Source of the DNA: Extensimonas perlucida
Lineage (GTDB): Bacteria; Pseudomonadota; Gammaproteobacteria; Burkholderiales; Burkholderiaceae_C
Assembly (NCBI RefSeq): GCF_007655255.1
Contig: NZ_VMYE01000012.1
Coordinates: 39,553 to 103,552 of the forward strand
Reading direction: 5' to 3'
Length of the DNA: 64,000 nt
Shown here in pieces: positions 27,875-39,611 of this stretch. The notes under the pieces are model-generated. The model was not told the DNA's origin. It made no database searches and was given only the letters and a program-made list of their open reading frames with translations. The number at the start of each line of letters is the position of its first letter. The stretch's first letter is position 1. A program made the position numbers and the translations under genes.

Positions 27875-28820
27875 AGGCGCGCCCTTGCCGGCAGCGAACG
27901 CTTTGGCCGCAAGCAGCCGCGCGCAGCTCTTTGACCGCGCGCTCGGGGCTTACCTTGGGCTGGCCATAGGCGATGCGCTGGGCGCGACCGTCGAGTTCAT
28001 GACGTCGCGCGAAATCCGGCACCAGTACGGCGTGCACCGCGACATGGTCGGCGGCGGCTGGCTGCGGCTCAAACCCGGGCAGGTCACCGACGACACGACC
28101 ATGAGCCTGGCGCTGGGCGAGGCCCTGCTGCAAGGCCAGCAGCAGGGGCGGCCGTTCGACGTGGGGCTGATGGCCGAGGCTTTCGTGCGCTGGTGGCGCG
28201 GCAAGCCCGTGGATTGCGGCAACACCTGTCGCCGCGGCATCATGCGCTACCTGGCCGACGGCAGCGTGCAAGGCCCGCCGCAGCCCGGCGACGGCGGCAA
28301 CGGCGCGCTGATGCGCAACCTGCCGGTGGCGCTGGCGACGCTCGGGGCGCCCGAGTGCCTGGAGCCGGTTTCGATCGCGCAGGCGCATATCACGCACCAC
28401 CACCCTTTGTCGGATGCGGCCACGGTGGCTTTCGGGCAGATGCTGCACGCTTTGCTGCGGCACAAAGAGCCGCAGCAGGCGCTGACGACGTGCAAGGCAA
28501 TCGCGGACCACCTGGTCGAGCGCTTTCCCAAGTTCCGCTACCAACCCTACCCCGGCCGTGCGACGGGCTACGTGGTCGATACCGTGCAGACGGTGCTGCA
28601 CCATTTTTTTGCGACGCCCGGCTTCGAGGCCGCGGTGGTGGGCACGGTCAACGAGGGCGGGGACGCGGACACCACCGGGGCGCTCGCCGGGATGCTCGCG
28701 GGCGCCCTGTGCGGCGCCCAGGCTCTGCCGCGGCGCTGGCTGGGAAAGCTCGAGCGCAGCACGCGCATGGCCATCACCGAGCAGACCAGCGCGCTGCTGG
28801 CGCTGGCGCTCGCGGCGTAA
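27867..28820 (+). CDS. draG: ADP-ribosyl-[dinitrogen reductase] hydrolase DraG
   Basis: DraG removes the ADP-ribose that DraT adds, restoring nitrogenase. The 317-residue ADP-ribosylglycohydrolase has the metal-binding sites AIGDALGATVEF, TDDTTM (T74, D75, D76) and the C-terminal GGDADTTGALAGMLAGA. The ATG at 27867 has GTGGAGG just upstream inside draT. Together draT-draG form a closed on/off pair. It converges on groEL across a terminator. Confidence 0.93.
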   Translation: MPEGAPLPAANALAASSRAQLFDRALGAYLGLAIGDALGATVEFMTSREIRHQYGVHRDMVGGGWLRLKPGQVTDDTTMSLALGEALLQGQQQGRPFDVGLMAEAFVRWWRGKPVDCGNTCRRGIMRYLADGSVQGPPQPGDGGNGALMRNLPVALATLGAPECLEPVSIAQAHITHHHPLSDAATVAFGQMLHALLRHKEPQQALTTCKAIADHLVERFPKFRYQPYPGRATGYVVDTVQTVLHHFFATPGFEAAVVGTVNEGGDADTTGALAGMLAGALCGAQALPRRWLGKLERSTRMAITEQTSALLALALAA

Positions 28821-28854
28821 GAAAGCACGAAAACAAAAACACGGGAAACAAAAA

Positions 28855-28884
28855 CACAAAAGGCCGCTTGCGCGGCCCTTTGTG
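28855..28884. terminator. Bidirectional terminator between draG and groEL
   Basis: CACAAA-A-GGCCGC (28855-28867) pairs with GCGGCC-C-TTTGTG (28872-28884) around a TTGC loop, with one mismatch. A-rich sequence on the left and T-rich on the right serve both convergent genes. Confidence 0.75.
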
Positions 28885-28910
28885 CAGGATTGCTGGAGCT
28901 CAGCCAGGCA

Positions 28911-30569
<1,659 letters not shown>

Positions 30570-30606
30570 TCAAAAATTCAGGGGTTCGTCGAACAGGTGA
30601 CGGGAC

Positions 30607-30897
30607 TTACTTTTCGACCACGGCGAAAAGGTCGTCTTCCTTCATGACCAGCAATTCGTCGCCATCAACCTTCACGGTCTGGCCCGAATACTTGCCGAAC
30701 AGGACGCGGTCGCCAACCTTGACGCTCATGGGGCTGAGTTCGCCCTTGTCGTTCTTCTTGCCAGGGCCTACGGCCAGCACTTCACCTTGATCGGGCTTCT
30801 CGGCGGCGTTGTCGGGAATGACGATGCCAGAGGCAGTCTTGGTTTCGCTCTCGATACGCTTGACGATCACGCGATCGTGCAGGGGGCGAAGTTTCAT
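30607..30897 (-). CDS. groS: Co-chaperonin GroES
   Basis: This 96-residue lid of the chaperonin starts [14 protein letters not shown]. The mobile loop [14 protein letters not shown] follows. The ATG at 30897 has AGGAGA at the right distance; an upstream ATG at 30918 would add seven unconserved residues. It is the promoter-proximal gene of the groE operon, downstream of a CIRCE operator. Confidence 0.98.
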   Translation of the reverse strand: MKLRPLHDRVIVKRIESETKTASGIVIPDNAAEKPDQGEVLAVGPGKKNDKGELSPMSVKVGDRVLFGKYSGQTVKVDGDELLVMKEDDLFAVVEK

Positions 30898-30988
30898 TGC
30901 ATCTCTCCTGGTTTGCAAAAAATGGTGAGTGGATACATGACAAAGCGCCTGGCAAAAAGACAGACGCTTGGTTTACTCTCCACGGGTG

Positions 30989-31015
30989 TTAGCACTCACC
31001 CGTAGCGAGTGCTAA
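30989..31015 (-). promoter_or_regulatory. CIRCE operator (HrcA site) of groESL
   Basis: TTAGCACTC-N9-GAGTGCTAA is a perfect consensus CIRCE element. It is bound by the HrcA repressor, which is released on heat shock. It lies about 90 bases before groES and abuts the -10 box. Confidence 0.97.
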
Positions 31016-31042
31016 TGATACGGGCGTTTGTTTGGATTTCAA
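31015..31042 (-). promoter_or_regulatory. groESL promoter, sigma-70 with sigma-32-like overlap
   Basis: On the minus strand TTGAAA (31042-31037) is followed after 16 bases by TATCAT (31020-31015), a good sigma-70 match. The same bases read CTTGAAA and CCCGTATC, a partial sigma-32 pattern, so dual control with HrcA is possible. Confidence 0.6.
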
Positions 31043-31137
31043 GGGGCGGATGCGGATTTTTTGGGACTTGTGCCGGCGGATGCGGTTTTGGATGAGCCCC
31101 AAAAAGTTTATTCAAATTGGCATTTTACGCAGGTATA

Positions 31138-31158
31138 TCAAGCGCTAGTAGCTCCTAA
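31138..31158 (-). repeat. ATAGCTGC-type repeat fragment
   Basis: TCAAGCGCTAGTAGCTCCT, read in reverse, matches the AGCTNCTAGCGCTTGA end of the short interspersed repeat. It sits between the groE promoter and the rutR-like gene. Confidence 0.45.
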
Positions 31159-31166
31159 AATAAAAG

Positions 31167-31838
31167 CTATTCGGCCAGCCCCAGCGCGCCGAACACGAGG
31201 CGACAGATCAGCGCTTCGGCGGCGGCGTAGTCGGCTTCGGTGAGCGCGGGCCTGCCCAGCAATAGTGCGAACTGCGCCTCCTGCTCGGCGTAGGACTGTG
31301 TGAGTGCCCACAGCGCGAACATCAGGTGCGTGAAATCGACGCGCGCGATGCGGCCTTCGGCGGCCCAGCGCTCGAAGCGTTGCACTTCGGCCTGCAACAG
31401 CGGCGCCACGCGCTCGGTGATCGCCGCAGCGTAGCGCGGCGCGCCCGCGATGATTTCCTTGGCAAAGACCTTGACGCCGTGGGGCCGCTCGCGGGAGTAG
31501 CGCAGCTTGGCGCGGATGTAGTTGCGCAGCGCCTGCTGCGGTGCGTCGCTCTGCGCGAGGTCTTGCATGCCTGCGAGCCACTGGTCGAGCACCGCATCGA
31601 GCACGCGCTGGTACAGCGCCTCTTTGCTCGGAAAGTAATAGAGCAGGTTGTGGCGGCTGATGCCACAGGCCGCGGCGATGCTCTCCAGCGTCGCGCCCTC
31701 GAAGCCGAATTGCGCGAACTGGCGCTCGGCTTCGGTGACGATGGTGTCCTCTTTGCGCTGGCGTGCGGCGCTGGGGCGGCGCGGGGCGGCGGGGTCTTCT
31801 GGCGGGGCGGCTGGCGGGGGCGAAGAAGATGCGTGCAT
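31167..31838 (-). CDS. TetR-family regulator, RutR-like
   Basis: This 223-residue repressor has an N-terminal helix-turn-helix (about residues 30-75; IAAACGISRHNLLYYFPSKE) and a C-terminal ligand domain of the RutR/YcdC type (SRERPHGVKVFAKEIIAGAP). RutR senses uracil or thymine and controls pyrimidine breakdown. This gene is divergent from a complete reductive pyrimidine catabolic operon, with tandem TTTACC-N4-RGTAAA palindromes between. The ATG at 31838 is chosen over a TTG at 31856. A Pro/Ala-rich tail precedes the DNA-binding domain. Confidence 0.88.
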   Translation of the reverse strand: MHASSSPPPAAPPEDPAAPRRPSAARQRKEDTIVTEAERQFAQFGFEGATLESIAAACGISRHNLLYYFPSKEALYQRVLDAVLDQWLAGMQDLAQSDAPQQALRNYIRAKLRYSRERPHGVKVFAKEIIAGAPRYAAAITERVAPLLQAEVQRFERWAAEGRIARVDFTHLMFALWALTQSYAEQEAQFALLLGRPALTEADYAAAEALICRLVFGALGLAE

Positions 31839-31897
31839 TGCACCATTGTGGGACAAGGCGCGCGGCCGAAAGCTGGCATGGCACTTGCTCTAAGGGT

Positions 31898-31931
31898 TTT
31901 ACCTATTGGTAAATTTTTACCAAAAAGTAAA
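31898..31931. promoter_or_regulatory. Tandem RutR-like operators upstream of preT
   Basis: TTTACC-TATT-GGTAAA (31898-31913) is followed after 2 bases by TTTACC-AAAA-AGTAAA (31916-31931), two copies of the same 6-4-6 palindrome with starts 18 bp apart. Across them TTGGTAAATTTTTACCAA (31906-31923) is also a perfect palindrome. The layout resembles the TTGACC-N4-GGTCAA site of RutR. The location between the divergent regulator and preT fits autoregulation and operon control. Confidence 0.7.
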
Positions 31932-32007
31932 TTTGATCGCGCTGCTTTTGCGTGCGCCCCTGCAACTTACCTTTCGTTTGCCACCCGTCCGTTGGAGGTT
32001 TTTTGTG

Positions 32008-33381
32008 ATGCCAACCCTTGCAAGCCGTGCCAGCGGTTTATGCGCCGCGCGGCTGGCGCCGGCCGAATACGCTGCGCGTTTCAGCGACGCACACCCGCCC
32101 CTCACGCGCGCGCAGGCGCTGATCGAGGCCGAGCGCTGCTACGACTGTTTCGACGCGCCCTGCACGCGCGCCTGCCCGACCGAGATCGACGTGCCGGCGT
32201 TCATCCAGCGCATCGCCCAGGACAACCTGCGCGGTGCGGCGCGCGCGATCCTGTCGGCCAATCCACTGGGTGGCACCTGCGCGCGCGTATGCCCGACCGA
32301 GGTGCTGTGCGAGCAGGCTTGTGTGCGCAACGCCTTGCAGGAAAAGCCCGTGGAGATCGGGCGGCTGCAGCGCTACGCCACCGATGCGTACTTTGCGGCG
32401 CAGCAGCGCGAGAGCGCCGACCCCTTGGGCGCGCCATTGTTCGAGCGCGCTGCACCCACAGGGCGGCGCGTGGCCGTGGTCGGTGCGGGGCCGGCGGGGC
32501 TCGCGTGCGCGCACGGACTGGCGCTGCGCGGGCACGAGGTGGTGCTGTTCGAGGCGCGCCCAAAACCCGGTGGCCTCAATGAATACGGTCTTGCGCGCTA
32601 CAAAGTCACGAGCGAATTCGTGCAACAGGAGGTGCGCTGGCTGCTGTCGGTGGGCGGCATCGAATTGCGCTGCGGACAGCAGCTCGGGCGCGACTTCACG
32701 CTCGACGGGCTGCTCGCCGCCTACGACGCGGTGTTTCTGGGCCTGGGGCTGGCGGGCGTGAATGCGCTCTCCATTGCCGAGCCGCAGGCGCAGGGCCTGC
32801 GCAACGCGGTGGACTTCATCGCCGAGATCCGCCAGGCGCAGGATTTGGCCAGCGTGCCCGTGGGGCGGCGCGTGCTCGTGCTCGGCGGCGGCATGACGGC
32901 CATCGATGCGGCGGTGCAGGCACGCATGCTCGGCGCCGAGGAGGTCAGCATCGTCTACCGCCGCGGGCCCGAGAGCATGCCCGCCTCGGCTGCGGAGCAG
33001 CAGTGGGCGCAGACGCAGGGCGTGCTGCTGCGCCACTGGGCCGCGCCCCAGGAGCTGCTGTGCGTCGACGGGCAGGTGCGCGGCCTGCGCTGCGTGGTCA
33101 CGGCGCTGCAGGACGGGCGCCTGGTGGAGACGGGCGAGGCCTTCACGCTCGAAGCCGACATGGTGCTCAAGGCCATTGGCCAGAACTACGTGCCCGAGCC
33201 CGCGGGCGCGGCCATCGCGCTGCAAGGCGGCCGCATCGCCACCGATGCGCAGGGGCGCACCAGCGTGGCGCGCGTGTGGGCCGGCGGCGACTGCCGCGCG
33301 GGCGGGCGCGACCTTACCGTGGAGGCCGTGCAGCACGGCAAGATTGCGGCGCTTTCGATGCACCAGGCACTGTGCGGCTGA
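32008..33381 (+). CDS. preT: Dihydropyrimidine dehydrogenase (NAD+) subunit PreT
   Basis: PreT is the NADH- and FAD-binding, iron-sulfur subunit that reduces uracil or thymine together with PreA. The 457-residue protein opens with the glutamate-synthase-like cluster domain (CYDCFDAPCTRACP and GGTCARVCPTEVLCEQACV), followed by FAD motif VVGAGPAGLACAHGL and NAD motif VLGGGMTAIDAA. The ATG at 32008 is preceded by TTGGAGG. It starts the pyrimidine operon. Confidence 0.94.
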   Translation: MPTLASRASGLCAARLAPAEYAARFSDAHPPLTRAQALIEAERCYDCFDAPCTRACPTEIDVPAFIQRIAQDNLRGAARAILSANPLGGTCARVCPTEVLCEQACVRNALQEKPVEIGRLQRYATDAYFAAQQRESADPLGAPLFERAAPTGRRVAVVGAGPAGLACAHGLALRGHEVVLFEARPKPGGLNEYGLARYKVTSEFVQQEVRWLLSVGGIELRCGQQLGRDFTLDGLLAAYDAVFLGLGLAGVNALSIAEPQAQGLRNAVDFIAEIRQAQDLASVPVGRRVLVLGGGMTAIDAAVQARMLGAEEVSIVYRRGPESMPASAAEQQWAQTQGVLLRHWAAPQELLCVDGQVRGLRCVVTALQDGRLVETGEAFTLEADMVLKAIGQNYVPEPAGAAIALQGGRIATDAQGRTSVARVWAGGDCRAGGRDLTVEAVQHGKIAALSMHQALCG

Positions 33382-33498
33382 GCCCGCCGCGCTACCCAAG
33401 CCCGTCCACGGCTCAGACGCCAACCCTCAGACGCCACCCCCATAGACGCCGCACGCACGCAACCCGAACGCAACCCTTTTGCAGACCGGAGCAATCCC

Positions 33499-34818
33499 AT
33501 GGCAGACATCCGCAGCAATTTTCTGGGCATTCGCAGCCCCAACCCGTTCTGGCTGGCCTCGGCGCCGCCCACGGACAAAGAAGTCAACGTCACGCGCGCC
33601 TTCGAGGCTGGCTGGGGCGGCGTGGTCTGGAAGACCCTGGGAGAAGACCCGCCCGTGGTCAACGTCAACGGCCCGCGCTACGGCGCGCTGCATGGGCCCG
33701 ACCGGCGCGTGCTCGGCTTCAACAACATCGAGCTCATCAGCGACCGGCCGCTGCGCACCAACCTCGAAGAAATCGCGCGCGTCAAGCGTGCTTGGCCCGA
33801 CCGCGCGATGGTCGTCTCGCTCATGGTGCCGTGCGAGGAGGCGAGCTGGAAGCGCATCCTGCCCATGGTCGAGGACACGGGCGCGGACGGCATCGAGCTC
33901 AACTTTGGCTGCCCGCACGGCATGAGCGAGCGCGGCATGGGCGCGGCCGTGGGCCAGGTGCCGGAATACATCGAGATGGTCACGGCCTGGTGCAAGCACT
34001 ACAGCCGGCTGCCGGTGATCGTCAAGCTCACGCCCAACATCACCGACGTGCGCTACCCCGCGCGTGCGGCCAAGGCGGGCGGCGCCGATGCGGTGTCGCT
34101 CATCAACACCATCAACTCCATCATCGGCGTCGATCTGGAGCGCATGGCGATCACGCCCAACACCGGCGGTTGGGGCTCGCACGGCGGCTACTGTGGCCCG
34201 GCCGTAAAGCCGATCGCGCTCCACATGGTGGCCGAGATCGCGCGCGACGCGCAAACCGCGGGCCTGCCCCTCAGCGGCATCGGCGGCGTGACCACCTGGC
34301 GCGACGCGGCCGAGTTCATCGCGCTGGGTTGCGGCACGGTGCAGGTCTGCACGGCCGCGATGGTGTATGGCTTCAAGATCGTGCAAGACCTGTGCGACGG
34401 CCTGGCCAACTTCATGGACGCGCAGGGCTGGCGCACGCTCGACGACTTGCGCGGCCGCGCGCTGCCGAGCGTGAAGGACTGGAACCAGCTCGACCTCAAC
34501 CACATCGACAAGGCCCGGATCGACCCCGCGCTCTGCATAGGCTGCGGGCGCTGCCACATCGCCTGCGAAGACACCTCGCACCAGGCCATCCGCGTGCAGG
34601 AAGCAAGCCCCGAGAGCGGCGGCGTGCGCCGCTTCGTCGTCGACGAGGCCGACTGCGTGGGCTGCAACCTGTGCGTGACCGTCTGCCCCGTGCCCGACTG
34701 CATCACGCTGCGCACACTCGCACCGGGTGAGGTCGATGCGCGCACGGGCCAGGTGGTGGGTGGCAGTTACGCGAACTGGACCACGCATCCGAACAATCCG
34801 CAGCGCGTGGCGGCGTGA
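33499..34818 (+). CDS. preA: Dihydropyrimidine dehydrogenase (NAD+) subunit PreA
   Basis: PreA is the catalytic FMN subunit, 439 residues. A TIM-barrel dihydroorotate-dehydrogenase-like domain (about 1-320; NPFWLASAPPT, ELNFGCPHGMSERGMG, GIGGVTTWRDAAEF) is followed by two C-terminal [4Fe-4S] motifs, CIGCGRCHIACE and CVGCNLCVTVCPVPDC. With PreT it makes 5,6-dihydropyrimidines, the substrate of the dihydropyrimidinase encoded downstream. Confidence 0.95.
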   Translation: MADIRSNFLGIRSPNPFWLASAPPTDKEVNVTRAFEAGWGGVVWKTLGEDPPVVNVNGPRYGALHGPDRRVLGFNNIELISDRPLRTNLEEIARVKRAWPDRAMVVSLMVPCEEASWKRILPMVEDTGADGIELNFGCPHGMSERGMGAAVGQVPEYIEMVTAWCKHYSRLPVIVKLTPNITDVRYPARAAKAGGADAVSLINTINSIIGVDLERMAITPNTGGWGSHGGYCGPAVKPIALHMVAEIARDAQTAGLPLSGIGGVTTWRDAAEFIALGCGTVQVCTAAMVYGFKIVQDLCDGLANFMDAQGWRTLDDLRGRALPSVKDWNQLDLNHIDKARIDPALCIGCGRCHIACEDTSHQAIRVQEASPESGGVRRFVVDEADCVGCNLCVTVCPVPDCITLRTLAPGEVDARTGQVVGGSYANWTTHPNNPQRVAA

Positions 34819-34907
34819 AGGCTTATGGTGTGGATATTGCGTGCCCAAGCGTGCCTTTTGCGGCCATTCGCATCCTTTTTTCACTTTTCCATGACAGGAG
34901 TGCTCCT

Positions 34908-36365
34908 ATGAACGATAGCAGCAGCGGCGCCATCCCCCTGGCGGGGCAAGAGCGCGGCGCATCCGGCGATGCGCTTGCCAACGAAGATTTGCTTCCCACC
35001 ACGGCCGCGCAGCGCCATTGGGACTGGAAGGACTACGCTGCGCTGTGGGTGGGCATGGTGGTGTGCGTGCCCACGTACACCATGGCCAGCTCCATGCTGG
35101 ACCAGGGCTTTACCTGGCAGATGGCGGTGTGGCTGGTGTTTCTTGCGAATTGCATCGTGCTCGTGCCCATGGTGCTGCTGGGGCGCGTGGGGCCGCGTTA
35201 CGGCGTGCCGTTTCCCGTGCTCGCGCGTGCTTCCTTCGGCGTAAAGGGGGCCAATCTTCCCGCTGTGCTGCGCGGTCTCGTGGCCTGCGGCTGGTTCGCC
35301 ATCAACTGCTACTTTGGTGCGCTGGCGCTGCACGGATTTTTGAACGTGCTAGGCATGAACCTCGCCGGCCCAGCGCCTGGGCAGACCATCAGCAGCTCGC
35401 AGTTCCTGTGCTTTCTGGCCTTCTGGGCGGTGCACATCTGGTTCATCTGGCGCGGGCCGGAGTCCATACGCAGGCTCGAAGTGGTCGCCGCTCCGCTGAT
35501 GATCGTGGCTTCCGTCGTGCTCGTCGCGGTGCTGCTGGCGCGCGTGCCGGCGGCGCAGCTGTTCAACCTGCCCGCCAAAGTGGTGGAGGGCGGCCCCCGC
35601 ACCTGGGGCGCGCTGACCGGGCTCGTGGGCTTCTGGGCCACGCTGGCGCTCAACATCCCGGACTTCACGCGCTTTGCCAAGTCGCAAAAAGACCAGGTGC
35701 TGGGCCAGGCCATAGGCTTGCCCATTCCCATGGCCTTGTTCTCCATGGTGGGCGTGATCGGGTTTTCGGCCTCGGCCATCCTCTACGGCAAGGCCGAACT
35801 GTTCCCCGACGGCCTGCTCACCAAAATGGGGCCCATCGCAGCGGGCTTGGGCCTGTTGGTGATCCTGCTGGCCAACTTGACCACCAACGTGGCCGCGAAC
35901 CTGGTCTCGCCGTCCTACGACTTCAGCCAGATTGCGCCCGCCAAGATCAGTTTCCGCACGGGCGGCATCATCGCCGCGCTGCTCGGCCTGCTGTTCATGC
36001 CCTGGAAGCTGCTGGCCAGCTCGGGGAACTACCTTTTCACCTGGCTCGGTGGCTATGGCACCCTGCTGGGCGCGATTGCGGGCATTCTGCTGGCCGATTA
36101 CTACCTCGTGCGCCGGGGACAGCTGCAAGTCGATGACCTGTACCGCCGCGGCGGCGCCTACGAGTACCGCAATGGTTGGAACCCGCAGGCGCTCGTGGCC
36201 TTCGTGCTCGGTGTGCTGCCCTGCCTGCCGGGCTACCTCGCGGTGTCGGGCGTGATCGACAAGGCCGGCATACCGGCGATCTGGCTCACGCTGTTCGATG
36301 CCGGCTGGTTTTTCAGCCTGGCCGTCGCGGGAGCGTACTACTACCTGACGGCGAAGAAATCATGA
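34908..36365 (+). CDS. NCS1-family pyrimidine/hydantoin transporter
   Basis: This 485-residue permease has about 12 membrane helices and belongs to the nucleobase:cation symporter-1 family (uracil, allantoin, hydantoin, cytosine). Marks are DWKDYAALWVGM, FPVLARASFGVKGANLP and NIPDFTRFAKSQKDQVLGQ. The ATG at 34908 follows AGGAG by 7 bases; an upstream ATG at 34815 adds an unconserved tail. Placement between preA and dihydropyrimidinase suggests uptake of a pyrimidine or hydantoin substrate for the pathway. Confidence 0.92.
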   Translation: MNDSSSGAIPLAGQERGASGDALANEDLLPTTAAQRHWDWKDYAALWVGMVVCVPTYTMASSMLDQGFTWQMAVWLVFLANCIVLVPMVLLGRVGPRYGVPFPVLARASFGVKGANLPAVLRGLVACGWFAINCYFGALALHGFLNVLGMNLAGPAPGQTISSSQFLCFLAFWAVHIWFIWRGPESIRRLEVVAAPLMIVASVVLVAVLLARVPAAQLFNLPAKVVEGGPRTWGALTGLVGFWATLALNIPDFTRFAKSQKDQVLGQAIGLPIPMALFSMVGVIGFSASAILYGKAELFPDGLLTKMGPIAAGLGLLVILLANLTTNVAANLVSPSYDFSQIAPAKISFRTGGIIAALLGLLFMPWKLLASSGNYLFTWLGGYGTLLGAIAGILLADYYLVRRGQLQVDDLYRRGGAYEYRNGWNPQALVAFVLGVLPCLPGYLAVSGVIDKAGIPAIWLTLFDAGWFFSLAVAGAYYYLTAKKS

Positions 36366-36431
36366 GCCGTGGCAGCTTGTGCCCGATGCGATGCAACCGG
36401 CATGAAGCCCTGGTTTGTCCTGGTTCGATGA

Positions 36432-38024
<1,593 letters not shown>

Positions 38025-38074
38025 ATTCGATAGCAAAAAGCTAGGCATCGAATATGCCACTTGCGCTTTATGAA

Positions 38075-38097
38075 TAAGCGTAAGCAGCTATTCTTTT
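38075..38097 (-). repeat. ATAGCTGC-type repeat fragment before the amidase gene
   Basis: AAGCGTAAGCAGCTATTCTTTT matches the reversed AATAGCTGCTTGCGCTT end of the short repeat. It lies between dihydropyrimidinase and the amidase gene. Confidence 0.45.
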
Positions 38098-38126
38098 GGA
38101 ACCAAATATTGCAAAGGAACCAAGCC

Positions 38127-39380
38127 ATGGATACCGCAGTCCAACCCCGCATTGCCAACCTGCGCGTGAACGGCGCGCGCCTGTGGGCCTCGCTCATGGA
38201 GCTCGCGCAGATCGGCGCCACGCCCAAGGGCGGCGTGTGCCGCCTCGCGCTCACCGAGCTCGACAAACAGGCGCGCGACCTCGTCATCGGCTGGGCGCGC
38301 GACGCCGGCCTGCAAGTGACCATAGACCAGATCGGCAACGTCTTCATGCGCCGCGCGGGGCGCAACCCGGCGCTGCCGCCCATCATGACCGGCAGCCACA
38401 TCGACACCCAGCCCACGGGCGGCAAGTTCGACGGCAACTACGGCGTGCTCGCGGGCCTCGAAGTGGTGCGCACGCTCAACGACCACGGCATCGAAACCGA
38501 AGCGCCGATCGAAGTCGCCTTCTGGACCAACGAAGAAGGCTCGCGCTTCGTGCCCGTGATGATGGGCTCGGGCGTGTTCGCCGGCGCCTTCACGCTCGAA
38601 CACGCCTACGCCGCCACCGACACCGAAGGCAAAACCGTGCGCGCCGAGCTCGAACGCATAGGCTACATCGGCCCGCAGCGCCCCGGCGACCACCCCGTGG
38701 GCGCCTACTTCGAGGCGCATATCGAGCAAGGCCCGGTGCTCGAAGACCACGGCAAAACCATAGGCGTGGTGACGGGCGTGCTCGGCATCCGCTGGTACGA
38801 CTGCACCGTCACCGGCATGGAGGCGCACGCCGGCCCCACGCCCATGGCCCTGCGCCGTGACGCGCTGCAGGTGGCCACGCGCCTGATGCAGGAAGTGGTG
38901 GCCTGCGCGCACCGCCACCCGCCACACGGCCGCGGCACCGTGGGCATGGTGCAAGTGCACCCCAACAGCCGCAACGTCATCCCCGGCCAGGTCAAGTTCA
39001 GCATAGACCTGCGCAACGCCAGCGACGCCGAATGCGAGCGCATGGACGCCGACATCCGCACCGCCGCCGCGCGCCTCGCGGCCGAAACCGGACTGGACAT
39101 CAACGTCACGCTGGTGTCGAGCTACCCCGCACAGCCCTTCCACCCCGAATGCACCGCCGCCGTCGCGCGCGCCGCGCAGCAATTGGGCTATGCACACATG
39201 CCCGTAGTCTCGGGCGCCGGCCACGACGCCGTCTACCTCGCCCGCCTCGCCCCCACGGGCATGATCTTCATCCCCTGCAAAGACGGCATCAGCCACAACG
39301 AAATCGAATCCGCCACACCCGAGCACGTCACCGCGGGGTGCAATGTGCTGCTGCATGCAATGCTGGCGCGGGCGGGGTGA
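38127..39380 (+). CDS. Zn-dependent amidase (beta-ureidopropionase / N-carbamoyl-amino acid hydrolase)
   Basis: This 417-residue M20-family hydrolase removes the carbamoyl group left after ring opening, giving beta-alanine or an amino acid plus CO2 and NH3. Metal-site blocks are TGSHIDTQPTGGKFDG, NEEGSRF, and the late ISHNEIESA; GPTPM marks the lid domain. The ATG at 38127 follows AAAGGAA; upstream starts at 38061 run through a repeat. It is the last step of the pyrimidine pathway encoded from preT onward. Confidence 0.92.
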   Translation: MDTAVQPRIANLRVNGARLWASLMELAQIGATPKGGVCRLALTELDKQARDLVIGWARDAGLQVTIDQIGNVFMRRAGRNPALPPIMTGSHIDTQPTGGKFDGNYGVLAGLEVVRTLNDHGIETEAPIEVAFWTNEEGSRFVPVMMGSGVFAGAFTLEHAYAATDTEGKTVRAELERIGYIGPQRPGDHPVGAYFEAHIEQGPVLEDHGKTIGVVTGVLGIRWYDCTVTGMEAHAGPTPMALRRDALQVATRLMQEVVACAHRHPPHGRGTVGMVQVHPNSRNVIPGQVKFSIDLRNASDAECERMDADIRTAAARLAAETGLDINVTLVSSYPAQPFHPECTAAVARAAQQLGYAHMPVVSGAGHDAVYLARLAPTGMIFIPCKDGISHNEIESATPEHVTAGCNVLLHAMLARAG

Positions 39381-39438
39381 GGGGAGTGCGCTGGTATATT
39401 GCGATCGGTTTCGTGGCGGTTCGAGCCGGGGCAGGAAT

Positions 39439-39459
39439 AATTGGAATCCGACCCCAATT
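39439..39459 (-). repeat. REP sequence, inverted copy left of the ATPase gene
   Basis: AATTGGAATCCGACCCCAATT is an imperfect palindrome and the reverse complement type of the three copies at 41110, 41279 and 41348. With them it brackets the AT-rich gene between. Confidence 0.8.
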
Positions 39460-39611
39460 CCCCTTGCGAATACACTGGATAGTGTCTGAGCCGTTGTATC
39501 ACCGCTGGGCCGACATGCCATCTGACAGTGGGTTATGTCAAATTCCACGGAATGGGCGTGGAGCCGTTTCAGTTTTGGTTGAGATAGTTGCTATTGTAGA
39601 TTGGGTGCAAT

